Assembly (NCBI GenBank): GCA_021464245.1
Contig: JADCRB010000004.1
Span: 739,696-803,695 of the forward strand
DNA length: 64,000 nt
Direction: 5' to 3'
DNA from: Carallia brachiata
Taxonomy: Eukaryota > Streptophyta > Magnoliopsida > Malpighiales > Rhizophoraceae
The position numbers and the translations under genes are program-made. Below, in pieces: positions 10,801 through 24,064 of this stretch (position 1 is its first letter; every line of letters starts with the position of its first letter). The notes beneath the pieces are model-generated. The model worked only from the letters and a program-made list of their open reading frames with translations. It was not told the origin of the DNA and searched no databases.

Positions 10801-13800
10801 GTTTTTTGAATCGGACTGCACGTTTAGGCTGCAACTTCAAATTTTTAAACCACACTCTTTACAAAGTTTTCAAAAGAAATAAATGATGGAATGATTAAAT
10901 TTATAAAAATAAATAAATAAATAAATTATTAAAATAAATTAGATAAGACCGTACTAGTTAACCGAATTATGCAGTAAAACTCCTTTTCATTTTATTTTTC
11001 TTTTATTTTTTCCAAGAGTCCTACGCACGTCGCTTGCCGCGCTCAAGAATTTTTACCAGTTGGACAAGCGTCACAATTGCAAGCCACTCGAGATGGATAG
11101 GGGCCAGTGACGGTGACTTCCTATCTACTTCTAACGGTTGCGCCAAAATCTTGGCAACTACCATTCTTTGGAAATTGCCAGACCCCAACAAATGTTTGTC
11201 ATTTCACTGGTGATACGTATTGCTTGGCCCAAATCTGTTTAACAGCATGCGCGCGTAATTACAAGACCCTCGCCACGGATTGTTGTGTTGTGGGATAGCA
11301 ATTAAAGAGTTTCGTCTGCATCGTAAAATTATGGTTAAATTTTTGTCAAAGTATTTTGTGAAATTAAGTATATATCTATTTTTTTATTAAATTTCTCTTT
11401 CAGTGTATTCAGTATAATTCTTTTCACAAAGTCTATAAAAATTACCTTTCAGCTTCTTGTATGAAAAAAAAAAAATGACAGTCCTTTTAATATTAAATTC
11501 AATCAAACTCCGAAAGCACTTCAATTATTAATTTTCTATTTATTTTCATATTCTGAGGGCCATGACAAGCCCTCAGCAATTTGTAGAAAGAAACTGCCTC
11601 TCCTTTCCACGTTGAAGAAATAAAACAGTGACATGGCCTTGTTAATAAAAAAATTCGTTAAAATCTGATAGCACCTCACTGTTTATTTATTTAATTAATT
11701 TCATCTTCTGAGGGCCAAGACAACGCGTACGTTTATTCACTACGGTTTTAAGCAGGGATCAATATTAGATTAGATTAGAATAATGCACACCTGGAAGTTT
11801 TTTTTTTTGTTTTTTGTTTTTTTAATAACCTGCGTTATGACTAATCTCCTTTCATTTTAACAATGCAATTCCGATCCGTGGTAATAAAGATCAATCCTTA
11901 GTCATAAAATCCGGTAGTCAACTTGCTCCTCAGTATTTAGAAGTCTACTAAATCTCTACTAATCCAGTTCGAATATTTATTAGACCCTCTATTAAGATGC
12001 AATTCTCTCAGTACTATTTTCTCTATACACATAAATCAAATCTAAAACCTTATTTAATACAATCTAAACTCTTTATCGCTCAAATTAACAATCATTAGTA
12101 TGATATAAAAGTTCTTCTACTATTACGAAGTAGCATTAGACCCGCATGCATACACATGTTTATTATATTTGTGGAGAGAAATGTGTTTTTTTGACTTATT
12201 TAAAAAGAAAAAAACAAAAGGGGATAGAAATCTTGAGTATTATTTTCTCTTTAAGAAAAAAATAGGGATTTGAATTTTTTTTTAAATTTTTTTTATTTTT
12301 TAGGAAAACAAAATGAAGAATTTAAGATTATTTCATTTTATTTTTTGTAGAAATTTTTTTTCTTTTTCATTTATATTCCTTATTTACGTGTATTTACAGT
12401 GTACGGATTTTTAATGTATTTGAATAGTTATTAACATGATTTGAATAAATTGTAATACATATTAGATCACAATTGAGAAAATTGAGTCTTCAATTCTAAT
12501 TGCGATTACAGATTATAAGATCATTTTTTAAGATAACCTGATTTATTAATTTTATAGAATTCAAAATATAACTTCACAAAAGTTCCAATTTTGTGCAATA
12601 AATATTAAACTATACTCAATAATGTGAAATAATAATAATACATAGTGCAGTTTTTTTATTTCCGTTAATTTTGTTATATAATTTGTTTATAACAATTAAT
12701 TAGTTTGATAAAATTCTACTTGAATAAGATTTTCTTTTTGAACTCTAAATAATATGAAAGTTTTGTAATATTCTCAACCTAGAATTAAGAACGAGATGAT
12801 ATAGTTAATTAATATCTCTAAAATTAAACAAACACTTCTACAGGAGCTATTTTACCCTAAAAAATTGTTCATATTCATTGGTTTCGTCGATACTGGATTT
12901 GAACACGCGCATTGTTCATGTTCTCGATATTTGATTAAAAGTGTTAAATTTTGGTTTATGCCAAGTTTGCTTTTAATTTATATTTGAGAATTACAGTTAG
13001 TTAAATTAAATTTATAATATCAGAATTTTTTCCTTTAAATCTTTTTTACGGAAACCAAAAGGAAAAAAAATTTTCGGAATACCTCTTTCTGCTTTTCATC
13101 TTTTTAAGGGAAAATAAATGTTTTTTTTTCCTTTTTAAAGAAGAAAAGGTAAATTTGATAGATTTTTTTTTTTATAAAGAGGAGAATTTAAGAGTAGTTT
13201 TTTTTTTCGTCTTTCTTGCCTTTTTATTTTCCTTTGTTAGAGAATCATATGATTACGAAGATTTAATTACAATATTGAGGGGATTTTAGGAATTTTCCTT
13301 TATTAGAGAATCCTGTAACTATGGAGATTTAATTTAATTATAATTAAGATAGTTATTTATGAATCAATAGAATCTTTGTTTGATTATAATCAAATTTAAG
13401 GCATCAACATATACCCCACTTTTAATAGAGTAAGTGGCTAAGTGGACCTATGATTCATTTAATAAAATTTAACAATTTGCACATGCTCATATTATTATGT
13501 ACCTATATGTGCCCCAAAAACGTTATGTTATATTAATTAATTTATAAAATTCTAATCATTTTAATAATTTTGGTATATTTTAATATCCTTAATTGGTAAA
13601 TTTAAGAAAAGTTTTCTCATAAGCAATAGCTGCAGCACGTGAATTTTTATTTATGACAACTTAAAAGCAGGGGGTGTTTAGTTTAATTTTTAGGGGTACT
13701 TTTGCGTTGTATTTTTAAAAAGTGGGGAGATATATATTTAATTAATTTTTTTGTATTACTATTAAACTTTACTTATTTTTTCACATGACTAGTTAAAAGC

Positions 13801-14428
13801 AGCTTAATGCTACTTTGTATTGTTTTTTGGCTACTTTTTATTTTTTAATATTAATAATAATTTATATAAACTAATTACTTTGAAAGAATATTTATGTAAT
13901 TTTATTATTTTATTACTTGTCATATTAAGTAGATTCATTGATTGTTACTCTATTTTTGAATATTTATATAAACACAATATTTTTATTTTTCAATAATTCT
14001 TAAATAATATATTTTTTACTTCAAATTTTCAATAATATTGTCACTTTAAAGTATATCTCAAACATTATATCTTTTTTTTTACTATCTAGTAAACATTATA
14101 ACTTTTTTGAAAAATTTAAAAATTAAGTAAAAAAATTTTCAATATGATTTATACAATATGTATTCTAAAAATAAAAATTACAAAATATAAAAATAATTTT
14201 CTTAATATGATATATTAATATAAATTATATATCTAAATCTATCATTTAATTATTTAACAGTAACAGTAAATATAAAATTAATCAAATGTTTCATTAATTT
14301 TTTTAGTAATCTATAACAAGAAATAATCACAATCAATAAAATAATAATCAGCTACACTCATCAGCAACAACAATATTTAACATATAATCCAAATAGATCC
14401 ATGTAATAAATATAAGATTGATTGCTAT

Positions 14429-15083
14429 AGTATTATCCATAATTTTAAAATCAGACCGATGCAACGGTTGGACTAAAAAACTGACGAATCGAAGATTGAA
14501 CTGGTCTGATTTTCACATGGAACCAGAGTAGGAATCAATCTGGCTAAAAATTGCTTGAACCGGCCTCGACTGATGACTCGAAAATCGGGGAACTAGATGG
14601 TTCAATGCTGACCTAAGTTGTTTCTCTAAAATTCTCCAAAAAGGTGTATTTTATTTTTTTTTTTTTTTTAATAAAAAAAAGGTGAACCACACCTATTAAT
14701 ATTAATGAAAAATATAATATTTTTGAATTATAGGTGGGTTTTATGATATTTTATTTTTAGATATGCATGCTCTATTAATAATTATATGATATTTTATTTT
14801 TAATATAAATGTTCTATTGATTCATTTAATTAGAAAATTATTTTAAATATCTTATACTTTAATTCTATTTTAGTTGTAAGTAAACTTTTATTCTATTTAT
14901 TATGATTATACTGATTATTTGTTATTAAAAAAATAATAAATTATAAATATTTATTATTATTTTATTAAATAAAAATTAACATGTCTGTTCAACTGTTGAG
15001 TTATTGATTAAATTGCTAACCCACTAACTAGATCTTCTTACTAAATTAACAATCAGTCCGATTTTAAAAATTATGATATTACT
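14429..15083. mobile_element. MITE with about 35-bp terminal inverted repeats
   Basis: The left end reads AGTATTATCCATAATTTTAAAATCAGACCG. The reverse complement of the right end reads AGTAATATCATAATTTTTAAAATCGGACTG. The interior has CCGG/GACCGGT-like, imperfectly palindromic segments (14500-14620) and no coding capacity. The flanks (ATTGCTAT and AGAGTTATT) do not give a convincing target duplication, so the superfamily is open. Confidence 0.6.
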
Positions 15084-15740
15084 AGAGTTATTGTTAATTA
15101 TTTACTAACACCAATTCACCAGATATACTCCAGTTGTGCACCGTAGACCTTCTGAGGTGGATAGTAGGCCCCACTTCACAAGGTCCATAACCTATCATCC
15201 ATGAAGTCCACCTAAAAATGACTTTGTTTACAAAAGTAAAATTTTAGTGACGTATATTAAATTATAAAAAATATATTAAATAAAATAATAAATTGATTGT
15301 CGAATACGTTAAATAGGTTAAACGCCTCTCACGTGCCCCGATATAGTCCCTTGTAAAGCTCCTTCACGAATGTGAGTCTCCGGTCATGAATGTGCTGCTG
15401 AAAAGCATCCCTGTGGTCTGTAAATTGTAACGCATAGTTTCAGTTTTTATGGTTGAATTCGATTACTTTTGTGGGGCATCAAATTTGAGTTATGCATAAT
15501 AAAACCAATAAAGTTAAAACCTTCATTGTTCCCGTTAATGGAACCCGCGATTTCAAAGGGCCAGATTGTGTTTTCAAGTTTTTTCTATTTGTTTCTGTGC
15601 ACTTGAATGAGTTTCATATTAGCCACAAGCTTGATAGCTTCCAAATTAATTTGCTGATAACAACATATTTACAGTAGATAACAACAACAACAAGACAAAG
15701 CTAAACTACCGATTAGCCTTCCTAAAAGGTTTGCTTTTAA
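15084..15740. other. 3' flank of the CIPK gene
   Basis: Between the MITE and the kinase stop codon. It presumably contains the kinase 3' UTR next to 15740. No clear polyadenylation signal was identified, and no other gene is seen. Confidence 0.4.
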
Positions 15741-17060
15741 TTAAAGATCTTCTTCTGCATCACTTTTACTGTCACAAACCTGTTCGCCTTGCCAAGTCCA
15801 GACAATGTCCTTGAGCGCAGGCCTAACATCTTCCTTACAAAATTTAGCATACTCCAAGGTATCGCCGGCCGACTTGGAGAATTCGACGATGGCAACCTCT
15901 GGAGCCACCTCGAACACCTCGGCCGTCACAGAGAGCCTCCCTTTCCGTCCCTCGGAAGGGCCTTGCAGCCACAATTTGAAGTCTTTAGCCTTTGCGACCT
16001 TAAAATTCAACCCTTTTGCGACCCCTTCAATCTTAGCCATGATGGCTCTTGCCGAGAGCTTGGAAGTGAACATGGACCCAGATTTCCTCTTGGATTCAAA
16101 CAAACTAGACAAATCAAACCCAGAAGACATGGACGAAATGAACTCGAAAGCGTTGAAGAATTTCGGGGACGAAACTTTCTCCGCAGCATCATCTGGTTTT
16201 TCCTTTTCCAAGCTGCAGGAATCTTGATCAATGCAAATGGCAACTGGCCTTTTAAATTCCTTACGAAACCAGGGAACTCGCATTATGGCAGGAATACTGA
16301 TTCTCCTTTCTGGGTCAGCCACCAGGAGTTTGAAAATCAAGCGCCTAGCTTCTGTCGAAAACCATGGCGGGACCTCGAATTCGGCCTTAAAAATTTTCCT
16401 ATACATCCTCATAACATTCTCATCCTGAAACGGCAAGAACCCAGCGAGAAGCACATAAAGAATCACCCCACAAGACCATATGTCAGCCTTGGCTCCGTCG
16501 TACCCTTTCTTCCTCAGAACCTCCGGAGCCACATACGCCGGAGTCCCGCACTGGGTGTGAAGGAGCCCGTCGTTACGTAGCTGTTCAGGCAAGGCCGACA
16601 AGCCGAAATCGGAGACTTTGAGATCTTCGTTCTCGTCCAGTAACAGATTCTCCGGCTTCAGATCCCTGTGAAAGACGCCTCTGCTGTGGCAGTAATCAAC
16701 GGCACTGATGAGCTGCTGGAAGTACTTGCGGGTAGCGTCCTCTTTGAGCCTGCCTCTGGCGACCTTGGCGAAGAGCTCCCCGCCGCGGACGTACTCCATG
16801 ATAAAGAAGATCTTGGTCTTGGTGGCCAACACCTCTTTGAGCTCGACAACGTTGGGATGGCGGACCAGGCGCATCACAGAGATCTCGCGCTTGATCTGCT
16901 CCATCATCCCTTCTTTCTTAACCTGGTCCTTGCTGATCACTTTAATCGCCACGCTTTCTCCGGTCATTATGTTCTTGGCATGATACACCTTTGCGAATGT
17001 CCCCGTGCCCAACAGCCTCCCCATCTCGTATTTTCCGAACACAACATGCCTCTCCTCCAT
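15741..17060 (-). CDS. CIPK: CBL-interacting protein kinase (CIPK5/CIPK25-like; SnRK3), intronless
   Basis: A 439-residue Ser/Thr kinase of the CIPK/SnRK3 family, the usual length for this family. CIPKs are activated when calcineurin B-like Ca2+ sensors bind them at membranes, and they phosphorylate transporters and other targets in ion and stress signalling. Visible features: N-lobe glycine loop GTGTFAKV (residues 18-25); catalytic Lys40 (VAIK); Glu59 of helix C; HRD at 131-133; DFG at 151-153; activation segment with Thr169 and APE at 178-180. The regulatory NAF/FISL motif is at about 303-322 ([19 protein letters not shown]), followed by a phosphatase-interaction-like region (about 325-365). 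The start is the first ATG of an uninterrupted frame and matches the [14 protein letters not shown] family start. The absence of introns matches the known intron-poor CIPK clade. CIPK5 versus CIPK25 orthology cannot be settled here. Confidence 0.97.
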   Translation of the reverse strand: MEERHVVFGKYEMGRLLGTGTFAKVYHAKNIMTGESVAIKVISKDQVKKEGMMEQIKREISVMRLVRHPNVVELKEVLATKTKIFFIMEYVRGGELFAKVARGRLKEDATRKYFQQLISAVDYCHSRGVFHRDLKPENLLLDENEDLKVSDFGLSALPEQLRNDGLLHTQCGTPAYVAPEVLRKKGYDGAKADIWSCGVILYVLLAGFLPFQDENVMRMYRKIFKAEFEVPPWFSTEARRLIFKLLVADPERRISIPAIMRVPWFRKEFKRPVAICIDQDSCSLEKEKPDDAAEKVSSPKFFNAFEFISSMSSGFDLSSLFESKRKSGSMFTSKLSARAIMAKIEGVAKGLNFKVAKAKDFKLWLQGPSEGRKGRLSVTAEVFEVAPEVAIVEFSKSAGDTLEYAKFCKEDVRPALKDIVWTWQGEQVCDSKSDAEEDL

Positions 17061-17290
17061 TAATTAACTAATTGACTTTTTTTCCAAAGGAAAATCTGAT
17101 GGGGCGATATTGGGGAATATTAATTGGGAAAGTTTTGGCTTTTGGCTCTTCAGTCTGTTTTGGTGTCAAATCTGGAAACTTTTTCCAATGGATTCAAGAC
17201 ATTTCTGAAGGATTACTAGATGATTGAGACTGTTGTAATAAGGGAATCCAGGAAAGGATGGAGCATATACTGATTTTAATGGAATCCATT
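17061..17290 (-). promoter_or_regulatory. Probable 5' UTR and core promoter of the CIPK gene
   Basis: Upstream of the kinase start on the minus strand. A TATATG element at 17264-17269 could serve as a TATA box, which would give a 5' UTR of roughly 170 nt with no intron. This is inference from position only. Confidence 0.3.
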
Positions 17291-18213
17291 ACCTGACGTA
17301 CAAGCAGATGTGGTGGAGTTGTGGGGGTTTTCAAATTTTTTGATAGAAGTAGGGGGGACACGGCGGAGTTTTGGAAGAGGAGATTATGACACCAGACGTT
17401 AGTTCTGTAAACCAGAGGAGCACCCAGTATTCCTGGAGTCTTCTGAGGAGCGGGCACATAGAATGACAGGAATTAAATGTACCAATTAGCTATATAACAC
17501 ACTGGAATAGTTCTTTTAACCACCCCAGTAGTAACTCTCATGACCTGTTTGTTTTGTTTTTTCTAAGTAAGAAAAAAATTACATTTTTAATTATTATTAT
17601 AATTATTATTTTATTATTTTTTTAATATTTTCTTTTCTTTATATTTTCTCTACTTATCTAAATAATTTATTTTTCTCATCACTTTTTCTCTTATAAATTA
17701 CTATTTAACTTTCTTTCTCTACATTTTCTCCCTTATCTAAATAATTTTTTTTCATTACTTTTTTTCTCATAAATTACTGTTTATTTTTGTTTTTTTATAC
17801 TTTTTTTTTTACATTTTCTCTACTTATCTAAATAATTTATTTTTTAAATAACTTTCTTTCACTTATTTAAATAATTTATTTTTTACATCACTTTCTTTCT
17901 TATTCATTTCCTTTCTACACATTTTCTTTCAATCCAAACACACCATGTTTACTCAAATTTAAATTTTTGTTTTAACAATCACTTGCTTTTTTTTTTTAAA
18001 CAAAACAATCACTTGGTTAAAGTCTTTAGGTGTCATTGTCTCAATATTAAGTTTGAAAGATTTGATAATGGTCAAATGCTAAATCTAAAATAAGGCTATT
18101 GTTAAGTGGGTTATAAAGAAATTTCAGTTGAATCTATCAATATTCAGATGATAGATTTTCCTTATAAAAATATTAAATAAAAATATTAACGAATAATTTT
18201 CAACTTCAATCTT
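17291..18213. other. Upstream region of CIPK with pyrimidine-rich MITE-like repeat
   Basis: The block at about 17535-17950 is strongly T/C-rich on the plus strand. It contains several imperfect copies of a roughly 85-100-bp unit built on TCTACTTATCTAAATAATTTATTTT and CTCATAAATTACT. It begins near CCTGTTTGTTTTG and ends CCAAACACACC, inverted TGTTTGG-type ends seen in many plant MITEs. A similar element lies at 58964-59337. Confidence 0.45.
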
Positions 18214-18218
18214 TCAAT

Positions 18219-18225
<7 letters not shown>

Positions 18226-18260
<35 letters not shown>
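18226..18260. repeat. (TA)n microsatellite
   Basis: About 17 TA units, read directly. Confidence 0.9.
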
Positions 18261-18265
<5 letters not shown>

Positions 18266-18413
18266 TTTTTATCTATATTAAGATCTAAAATTTCAGTATT
18301 GATTGGAGTAATTTGAAAAGAAAAAAAAAAGATAACAATGGGTCCACCACTTTTTGTTCTTAAAAAGCATGGTGATGACTCGCAGGTGACATTTGGAAAA
18401 AAATAAAAAATAA

Positions 18414-18435
18414 AACACACACGCACACACACACA
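18414..18435. repeat. (CA)n microsatellite, interrupted by one CG
   Basis: ACACACACGCACACACACAC read directly. Confidence 0.85.
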
Positions 18436-20150
18436 AGTGAAGTGTTGAATATAATTAGATATATAATTAATAAAATAATTCATATATAATTATAATAATA
18501 TAAGAAGTAAATTAATAAATAAAAAGTTAAAAGAAATATTTTATTTTATGAATTGTGTCAGCTGCATTCATATAATTTTTTCATTTGAAAAAAAAATTAA
18601 TGAATGTTAATTACTACTTTGCAGAGTATTGATATTAATTGTAATATATAATATATGATCATGTTAACTATATCGGTAAATTAACGTTAATATGCGGTCA
18701 ATTTGATAATCTCATCAAAACATTTTAGTGTTATAATTGTTGATTGTATTTTTTAGTCTTTGATGTGTAATTGCAGTTAATAATGTAAAAACATATATAT
18801 TATAATAATAATAACTTAATGTGAGCACTGAGGCATAACATATTGACCATATCCATTTAATTAGATAACATCAAATGCCTTTGACAATAAATAAATAATA
18901 ATGAATCTTTTAATAATCGTGTTAACTGCTATCTGATATCATTTTCTACACAACAAAAAACGACAATGTAAAATAGTTTAACTGGTTACTATAGAGATTT
19001 TTTTAAACTAAATAATTAAGAAATAAATAATTAAACGGCCCCACGGTCTCATCAGCGATTCACCACCCGGAGTAACCAGTACTAAGGGGGACAATTAGCA
19101 TTTGATTGCGGAGCAAATCATGATTTAGAAAGACGAATTAACAACAATTTGTAGTCAGCACTAAGCATCATCGTTTGTAACGTTGTCGTTATAGTCATGT
19201 GGCGGCTATATTTTGTGCCAGCTGGCATGCGGCCAATGGAGAAATCAGAATTTGACTTCTAATTGGTAAGGTTTGCTTAGACCCTGCTAGGCTAGTGAAG
19301 CAAATTAGAATTTATTATCTTGCAATTCCTTTTCATTAATAGTTTAATTCGGTGGTTCTCAAAAAAAAAAAAAAAAATTTTAATTTGGTTAATTTTCATT
19401 TTGGTATTTGTTAGAGAAGCAAAATAACAGTATGGCTGCTGCTTCAGCCTGTAAGTTATATGCCAACCAATTTCTAGTCTTTTCATTTTTTTTTTCTCCT
19501 TTTCTTAATGGTTGGGATTTTTTTATGACAACAAGAATAAAAGCTAAGAAAATTAAAAAATAGTCAATTAAAACAGCAGTTCAAGTGATGGTATCACTCC
19601 AACTAGCTTTTCCAGTCTTGTTTCATCTTGATAGTTGGGGGCTTAAGCTTCAAATTGTCGTTAATATAAATCATTGACTTAAAACACATGGCTTTAATCT
19701 CATGTATGATTTTACTAATGAGAAAAGTTTGGGCGACCAATGATTTGTAGTTCGTAAGAGTAATCAGAAAATAATAAGTGTGTAATTTTAAATAATAATA
19801 CTCATATTTTTAATAATAAAATTTTATTAGTTACCTTTTTATTATTTAAAATATGAATATTTTTATTAAAAATTGCAGTATTACTACCGAGACAATTCAT
19901 CCGACATAATATATCGGGCACTCAAACCAAACCCTTTACTAATTAAGAAGCTGTCTGCCGGCAAGTTGAGGAGTTTACGCATAAGCAAGGACACTTGGCA
20001 ACCATATTAATGACTGTTTAATAGTATGGATCATATTTATGTTCAGTCTCTTCTATTTTATGCTTATCTTCTTAAGAGAAGTAAAAGCTTTGTTTAGGGG
20101 AAAGCGGAAATGGCGGTGACGAGGTGGTGAAGGGCTGCAAGCCTCTTAAC

Positions 20151-20170
20151 ATATATATATATATATATAT
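20151..20170. repeat. (AT)n microsatellite
   Basis: Ten AT units, read directly. Confidence 0.9.
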
Positions 20171-20462
20171 CTTTTTGATCGTGAACTCGGGTCACAATGA
20201 AATCAAACGGTGAATAAAATTTGCAAAAGCTGCACCAAGTTTATTTGGCATTAAAATGGTCAAATTGAGTTATGTTCATTTGATACGGCCATTAGAGTTT
20301 TGATCAGTTTAACCGAAATCTCGCTTTTTATGGGACCCTTGGGCGAAATAATTGAGTTTTGGGTCCCGTAACGTAGAGAGTGGACTGCAAAGTGATGTGG
20401 GCTTTTGCGCAATCACAGATACGTGTCCAGCACTTAATTTCAGCTGTTAATAAAAAATTAAG

Positions 20463-20600
20463 TGAGGTTGAGTATTTGCTCTATTAGTTGATAAGAGTGT
20501 CTCTTAATTATAAGGTAAAGGGTTCAATCTACAATTTCATTTCTCTTTCTCTTTCATCTCATATGTTTATTAGAGTTCTTATAAATTAAAAAAAAAAAAA
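20463..20600 (+). mobile_element. tRNA-derived SINE with poly(A) tail
   Basis: The head contains a tRNA-like A-box region (TTAGTTGATAAGAG, from about 20484) and B-box GGTTCAATCT (20521-20530). The tail ends TTCTTATAAATT plus 13 A residues (20588-20600). The body matches the SINE at 43750-43884 in order: TATTTGCTC, a B-box zone, a CTTTCTC-rich zone, then TAGA(G/A)TTCTTATA before the poly(A). No target duplication is obvious, so this copy is probably older. Confidence 0.65.
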
Positions 20601-21499
20601 CTTGGAGTCTAAGGACCTTGCATTTGTCGCATTAACGAAAGATCTTGTTGCTTTTGCAAGAAACCCCACCTAGCCACATTATATCTTCTTTCTTTTCAAT
20701 CCTTTTTTTTATCATTTCCAATATTATGAGATATTTTTCTTGATTATTCGCTTTCTATCCTAAAAAATTCTGATTTTCGTAAATTAAATGTGAATAACAA
20801 TTATCAAGAATATATTCAAGAAACCTTAATTTTTATAATATTATGAGAAAAAAAAAACATTTCCTAGTTTCAAAATTCTTATACAATTACCATTACAAAC
20901 TCGCACGCATGTCAACTACAACCCTAAGAATTATGCTATATTTAAGTGGAGGGTCCTCTAACTACCAACGATAACGTGATAATGAATGGTTCAATTGAGC
21001 TTCCATGAAGAAAAAAGGATTAAAAATTTGTGTACAAAAAAAAAAAAAAAGAATTTCTACACTTTGATGATGGACCTAAACAATAATAAACAACAAAAAT
21101 AATTGGTGGAGCTAACTAACTTATAGGATTTAATGGACCTTAATAATTGTCGTTTAGCACAAGTTCATTGCTCAAAACGGGTGTCATTGCTTGATTCGTC
21201 TTCACAGATATTATAACATATGAAGTTCCATTATATGGAATTGACTAAGTTTGAGCTACCCAGAAATTGTCGTCATGTTACATAATATCTCAAAAATCAT
21301 AAATTAAACTCCTATTCTTAACCTATGAGGAGGTACCAAACAAATAAGCTAAACATTGAAATTAAAAAATATCTATTATTGATGCAGATATGATCGACTT
21401 TATCAAAAAAGAAAAGGCTAGCTGTCCGATGGAGGACATCCATTGTTGGTGGAACTTAGCCAGTTCTGTTAATATATTATTTTATAGCTTTGTTTATAT
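20601..21499. other. AT-rich intergenic region, no gene seen
   Basis: No coding or RNA gene signal; only short poly(A) and poly(T) runs. Confidence 0.4.
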
Positions 21500-23083
21500 A
21501 TAATAGGATGGTACGATGCCAGATTTAAAAAATTAATTTTACTTTATTTTATTTATAAAAATATCTAAATTTTGAAAATTGTTTTTAGCAATTTTTAAAT
21601 TTTTTTAAAGAAAATAAATAGAAATTTTTTTCCTTTTTAGGAAAAAAAATTTGAAGTAGTGTTTTTTTTTCTTTTGAGGAAAAATTATAGGTAAATTTGA
21701 GATTTTTTTCGGTCTTTTTTTTTTTAAAAAAGAGGATTCGTGAAATATTTTTTTTCTTTTTATTATTTTATTCATTATAAAATTTATAGTTATAGAGATT
21801 TAACTATAGTTGAAGTAGAAATATATAACTAAATCAATAGAATTCTTATTTTGTTATAATTAGGCTTATATTAATTGTGAATTTTAATTCTAATTGCGAT
21901 AGAATTTTTATAATTATAAAATATTTTAATATTATTTTTAATTTACGAATTTATAAAAAATCACCGCATGTAAGAGAGAGAAAGACTGAGATTTTCTATG
22001 CTTTAAATTTATATACTTACACTAATAATAGATCTGCGCGATATACGGATTTAATCATATTTATTAATACATTTATTTTATTTTATTTAAAAAATAAAAT
22101 AATTTTTTTAAAAAAATAAAAAATTGGAAGTAGTTTTTTTTTATAACATAATTCTTTTTTTTTTCCTTTTTAAGGAAAGATAGGTAAATTTTAGAGATTT
22201 TTCATTTATTGAGAAATTTTTTAATATTTTTTTTGTTAACATATTTTTTCTTTTTTAAAAAGGAGAATTCAAGAATAGTTTTTTGTTTTTTTTTTTTATG
22301 AATTCAAGAATTTAATTAGAGTCAAAGTACTATTATATGAATTAATAGGATCTTTATTAGATTACAATTATATTTATACTAATTAATAGATTTATAGAAT
22401 CCTAATCCTCATTGTAATAGAATTTTAATAATTATGAGACATTTTAATATTTTTAATTTATAAATTTATGAAAAGTCGTCAAATGACAAAGAGAGAAAAG
22501 CTGAAGTTTTTTCTTAGCTTTAACTTTATATACTTACACTAGTAATAGATCCACAGGATACATGGATTCAATTATATTTTATTTAAAAATTTATTTTTAC
22601 TTTATTTTATTTAAAAAGATAAAAAAAAATTCTAAATTTTGAGTATTATTTTTTAGGATTTTTAAAAAATTTCTTTTAGAAAATAAAAGAACTTTTTTTC
22701 CTTTTTAAGAAAATGAATTTGGAAGTGGTGTTTTTTTCTTAGGAAAACAATTATTGATAAATTTGAGAGATTTTTTTAATTTTTTTTCTAAAAAGGAAGA
22801 TTCGTGAAATAGTTTTTTTCTTTTTTATTATTTTATTTTGTCATAAAATTTATAGTTATAGAAATTTAACTATAATCAAAGTAGGAATTTATAAATTAAT
22901 AGAACTCTTATTTGTTTATAATTAGATTTATATTAATTGTGAATCATAATTCTAGTTGTGATATAATTTTCATAATTATAAAAAATTTTAATATTATTTT
23001 AAATTTATGAATTTATAAGAATCGCCACATGTCAAAGAGAGAAAAACTGAGATCTTCTCTCAACTTTGACTTTATATACTTAC

Positions 23084-24064
23084 TAGTATTGGGCCCACGC
23101 GATGCGCGAGTTTATAAAATTGATTTAAAATTTTATTTTTGTTTGTATTTTGTTTAAAATAGAAAAATGAAAGAAATTAATGTTTATTATTTTTTTTTGT
23201 TTTCTAAATATGATTTAAATTAAGTGTAGTTTGTAACATAAAAAATAACGAACCTTGTTATGTTAATAGAGATTCTCACATAACAAATAATCAAATAATA
23301 AAGTAGTAATGAAAATAAAAAATATTAAAAAAACTGAATTAAAAATTTTAGTTAATTGGGGGGAAGTAATTTCAGATAGTGGCAAATTTTTATCCCAAAA
23401 AAAAAAAAAAAGGATAGTAGTAAATTACCTTGATTACGTTAGCTTTGTTCCAGATGCTCTTGATCTAATAAAAAAAAATTATGGGCTAATACCAATCCAA
23501 TCAAATTTATGTCCCAAATTTAGCCCATAAATCTGGAATTCAACCTATCAAGTAAAACAACAACCAAAAACAATAAAGTAAGAATAAACAAAATAAAATA
23601 TTTTGTACATAACGACACTGAAAAAAAAAATGGATCAATGAAAGAGAAAATTCAACTTATCAAAATAATTAAGTATAGGCATTAACCTTCAAAAAAAAAA
23701 AAGTTTGAGAGAGAAAATTAATATCTGAAGTTGTGAAATATAGATGAGAGAAAAAAAAGAAAATAACAATATAAGCAAAAGATACTTGTGCTTTTATAGG
23801 GTGAAAAATAAAATTGCATGTATATTAGAATCCTAAAATCTATTAAATTAAAATTCTAATCTTAACAGATACTAAGAAATAATATATTAGTTGGGCTAAA
23901 TAGTTATTAAAAAAATAACTATTTGAAAAATTAATCGAGCACCAAATAAACAACATTTATTACAAATAACCCTAAAATTACTAATCAATTTTATTTAAAA
24001 AAATAAAAATTAATAAACTTTTTTGTTGTTAGAAATATTTATGCATATAGTAATTTTTGGAAGT
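23084..24064 (-). mobile_element. Longer Helitron-like segment inside the array (copy 1)
   Basis: Starts at the best-preserved 3' hairpin (GCCCACGCGATGCGCGAG on the plus strand). It shares with 24596-25740 an interior containing TTGTACTTTTAT-like and TTGCAT..ATTAGAAT segments. It differs from the short units and may be a longer relative of the family. Confidence 0.45.

Larger units (their letters stand above)
7691..14428. other. Long AT-rich intergenic region with repeat debris, no gene seen
   Basis: No supportable coding region. Contents noted: a (TA)n run at 9544-9569. A repeat at about 10560-10800 recurs near 31210-31430. A less AT-rich, possibly low-copy island lies at 11010-11300. Sequence at about 12940-13410 resembles diverged bodies of the Helitron-like units at 21.5-26.8 kb (same order of poly(T)/AAGG blocks followed by AATAGAATCTTTGTTTGATTATAAT). 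A TTAGGGGTACTTTTGCG segment near 13690 looks like a MITE end. Confidence 0.4.
18214..20462. other. AT-rich intergenic region, no gene seen
   Basis: Contains (TA)n at 18226-18260, a CA-rich microsatellite at 18414-18435 and (TA)n at 20151-20170. No coding region or RNA gene is supportable. Confidence 0.45.

Noticed and set aside
15789..16580. Long plus-strand open frame opposite the CIPK gene
   Set aside because: It is antisense to a clearly conserved kinase, has no domain of its own, and its openness follows from the codon composition of the kinase.
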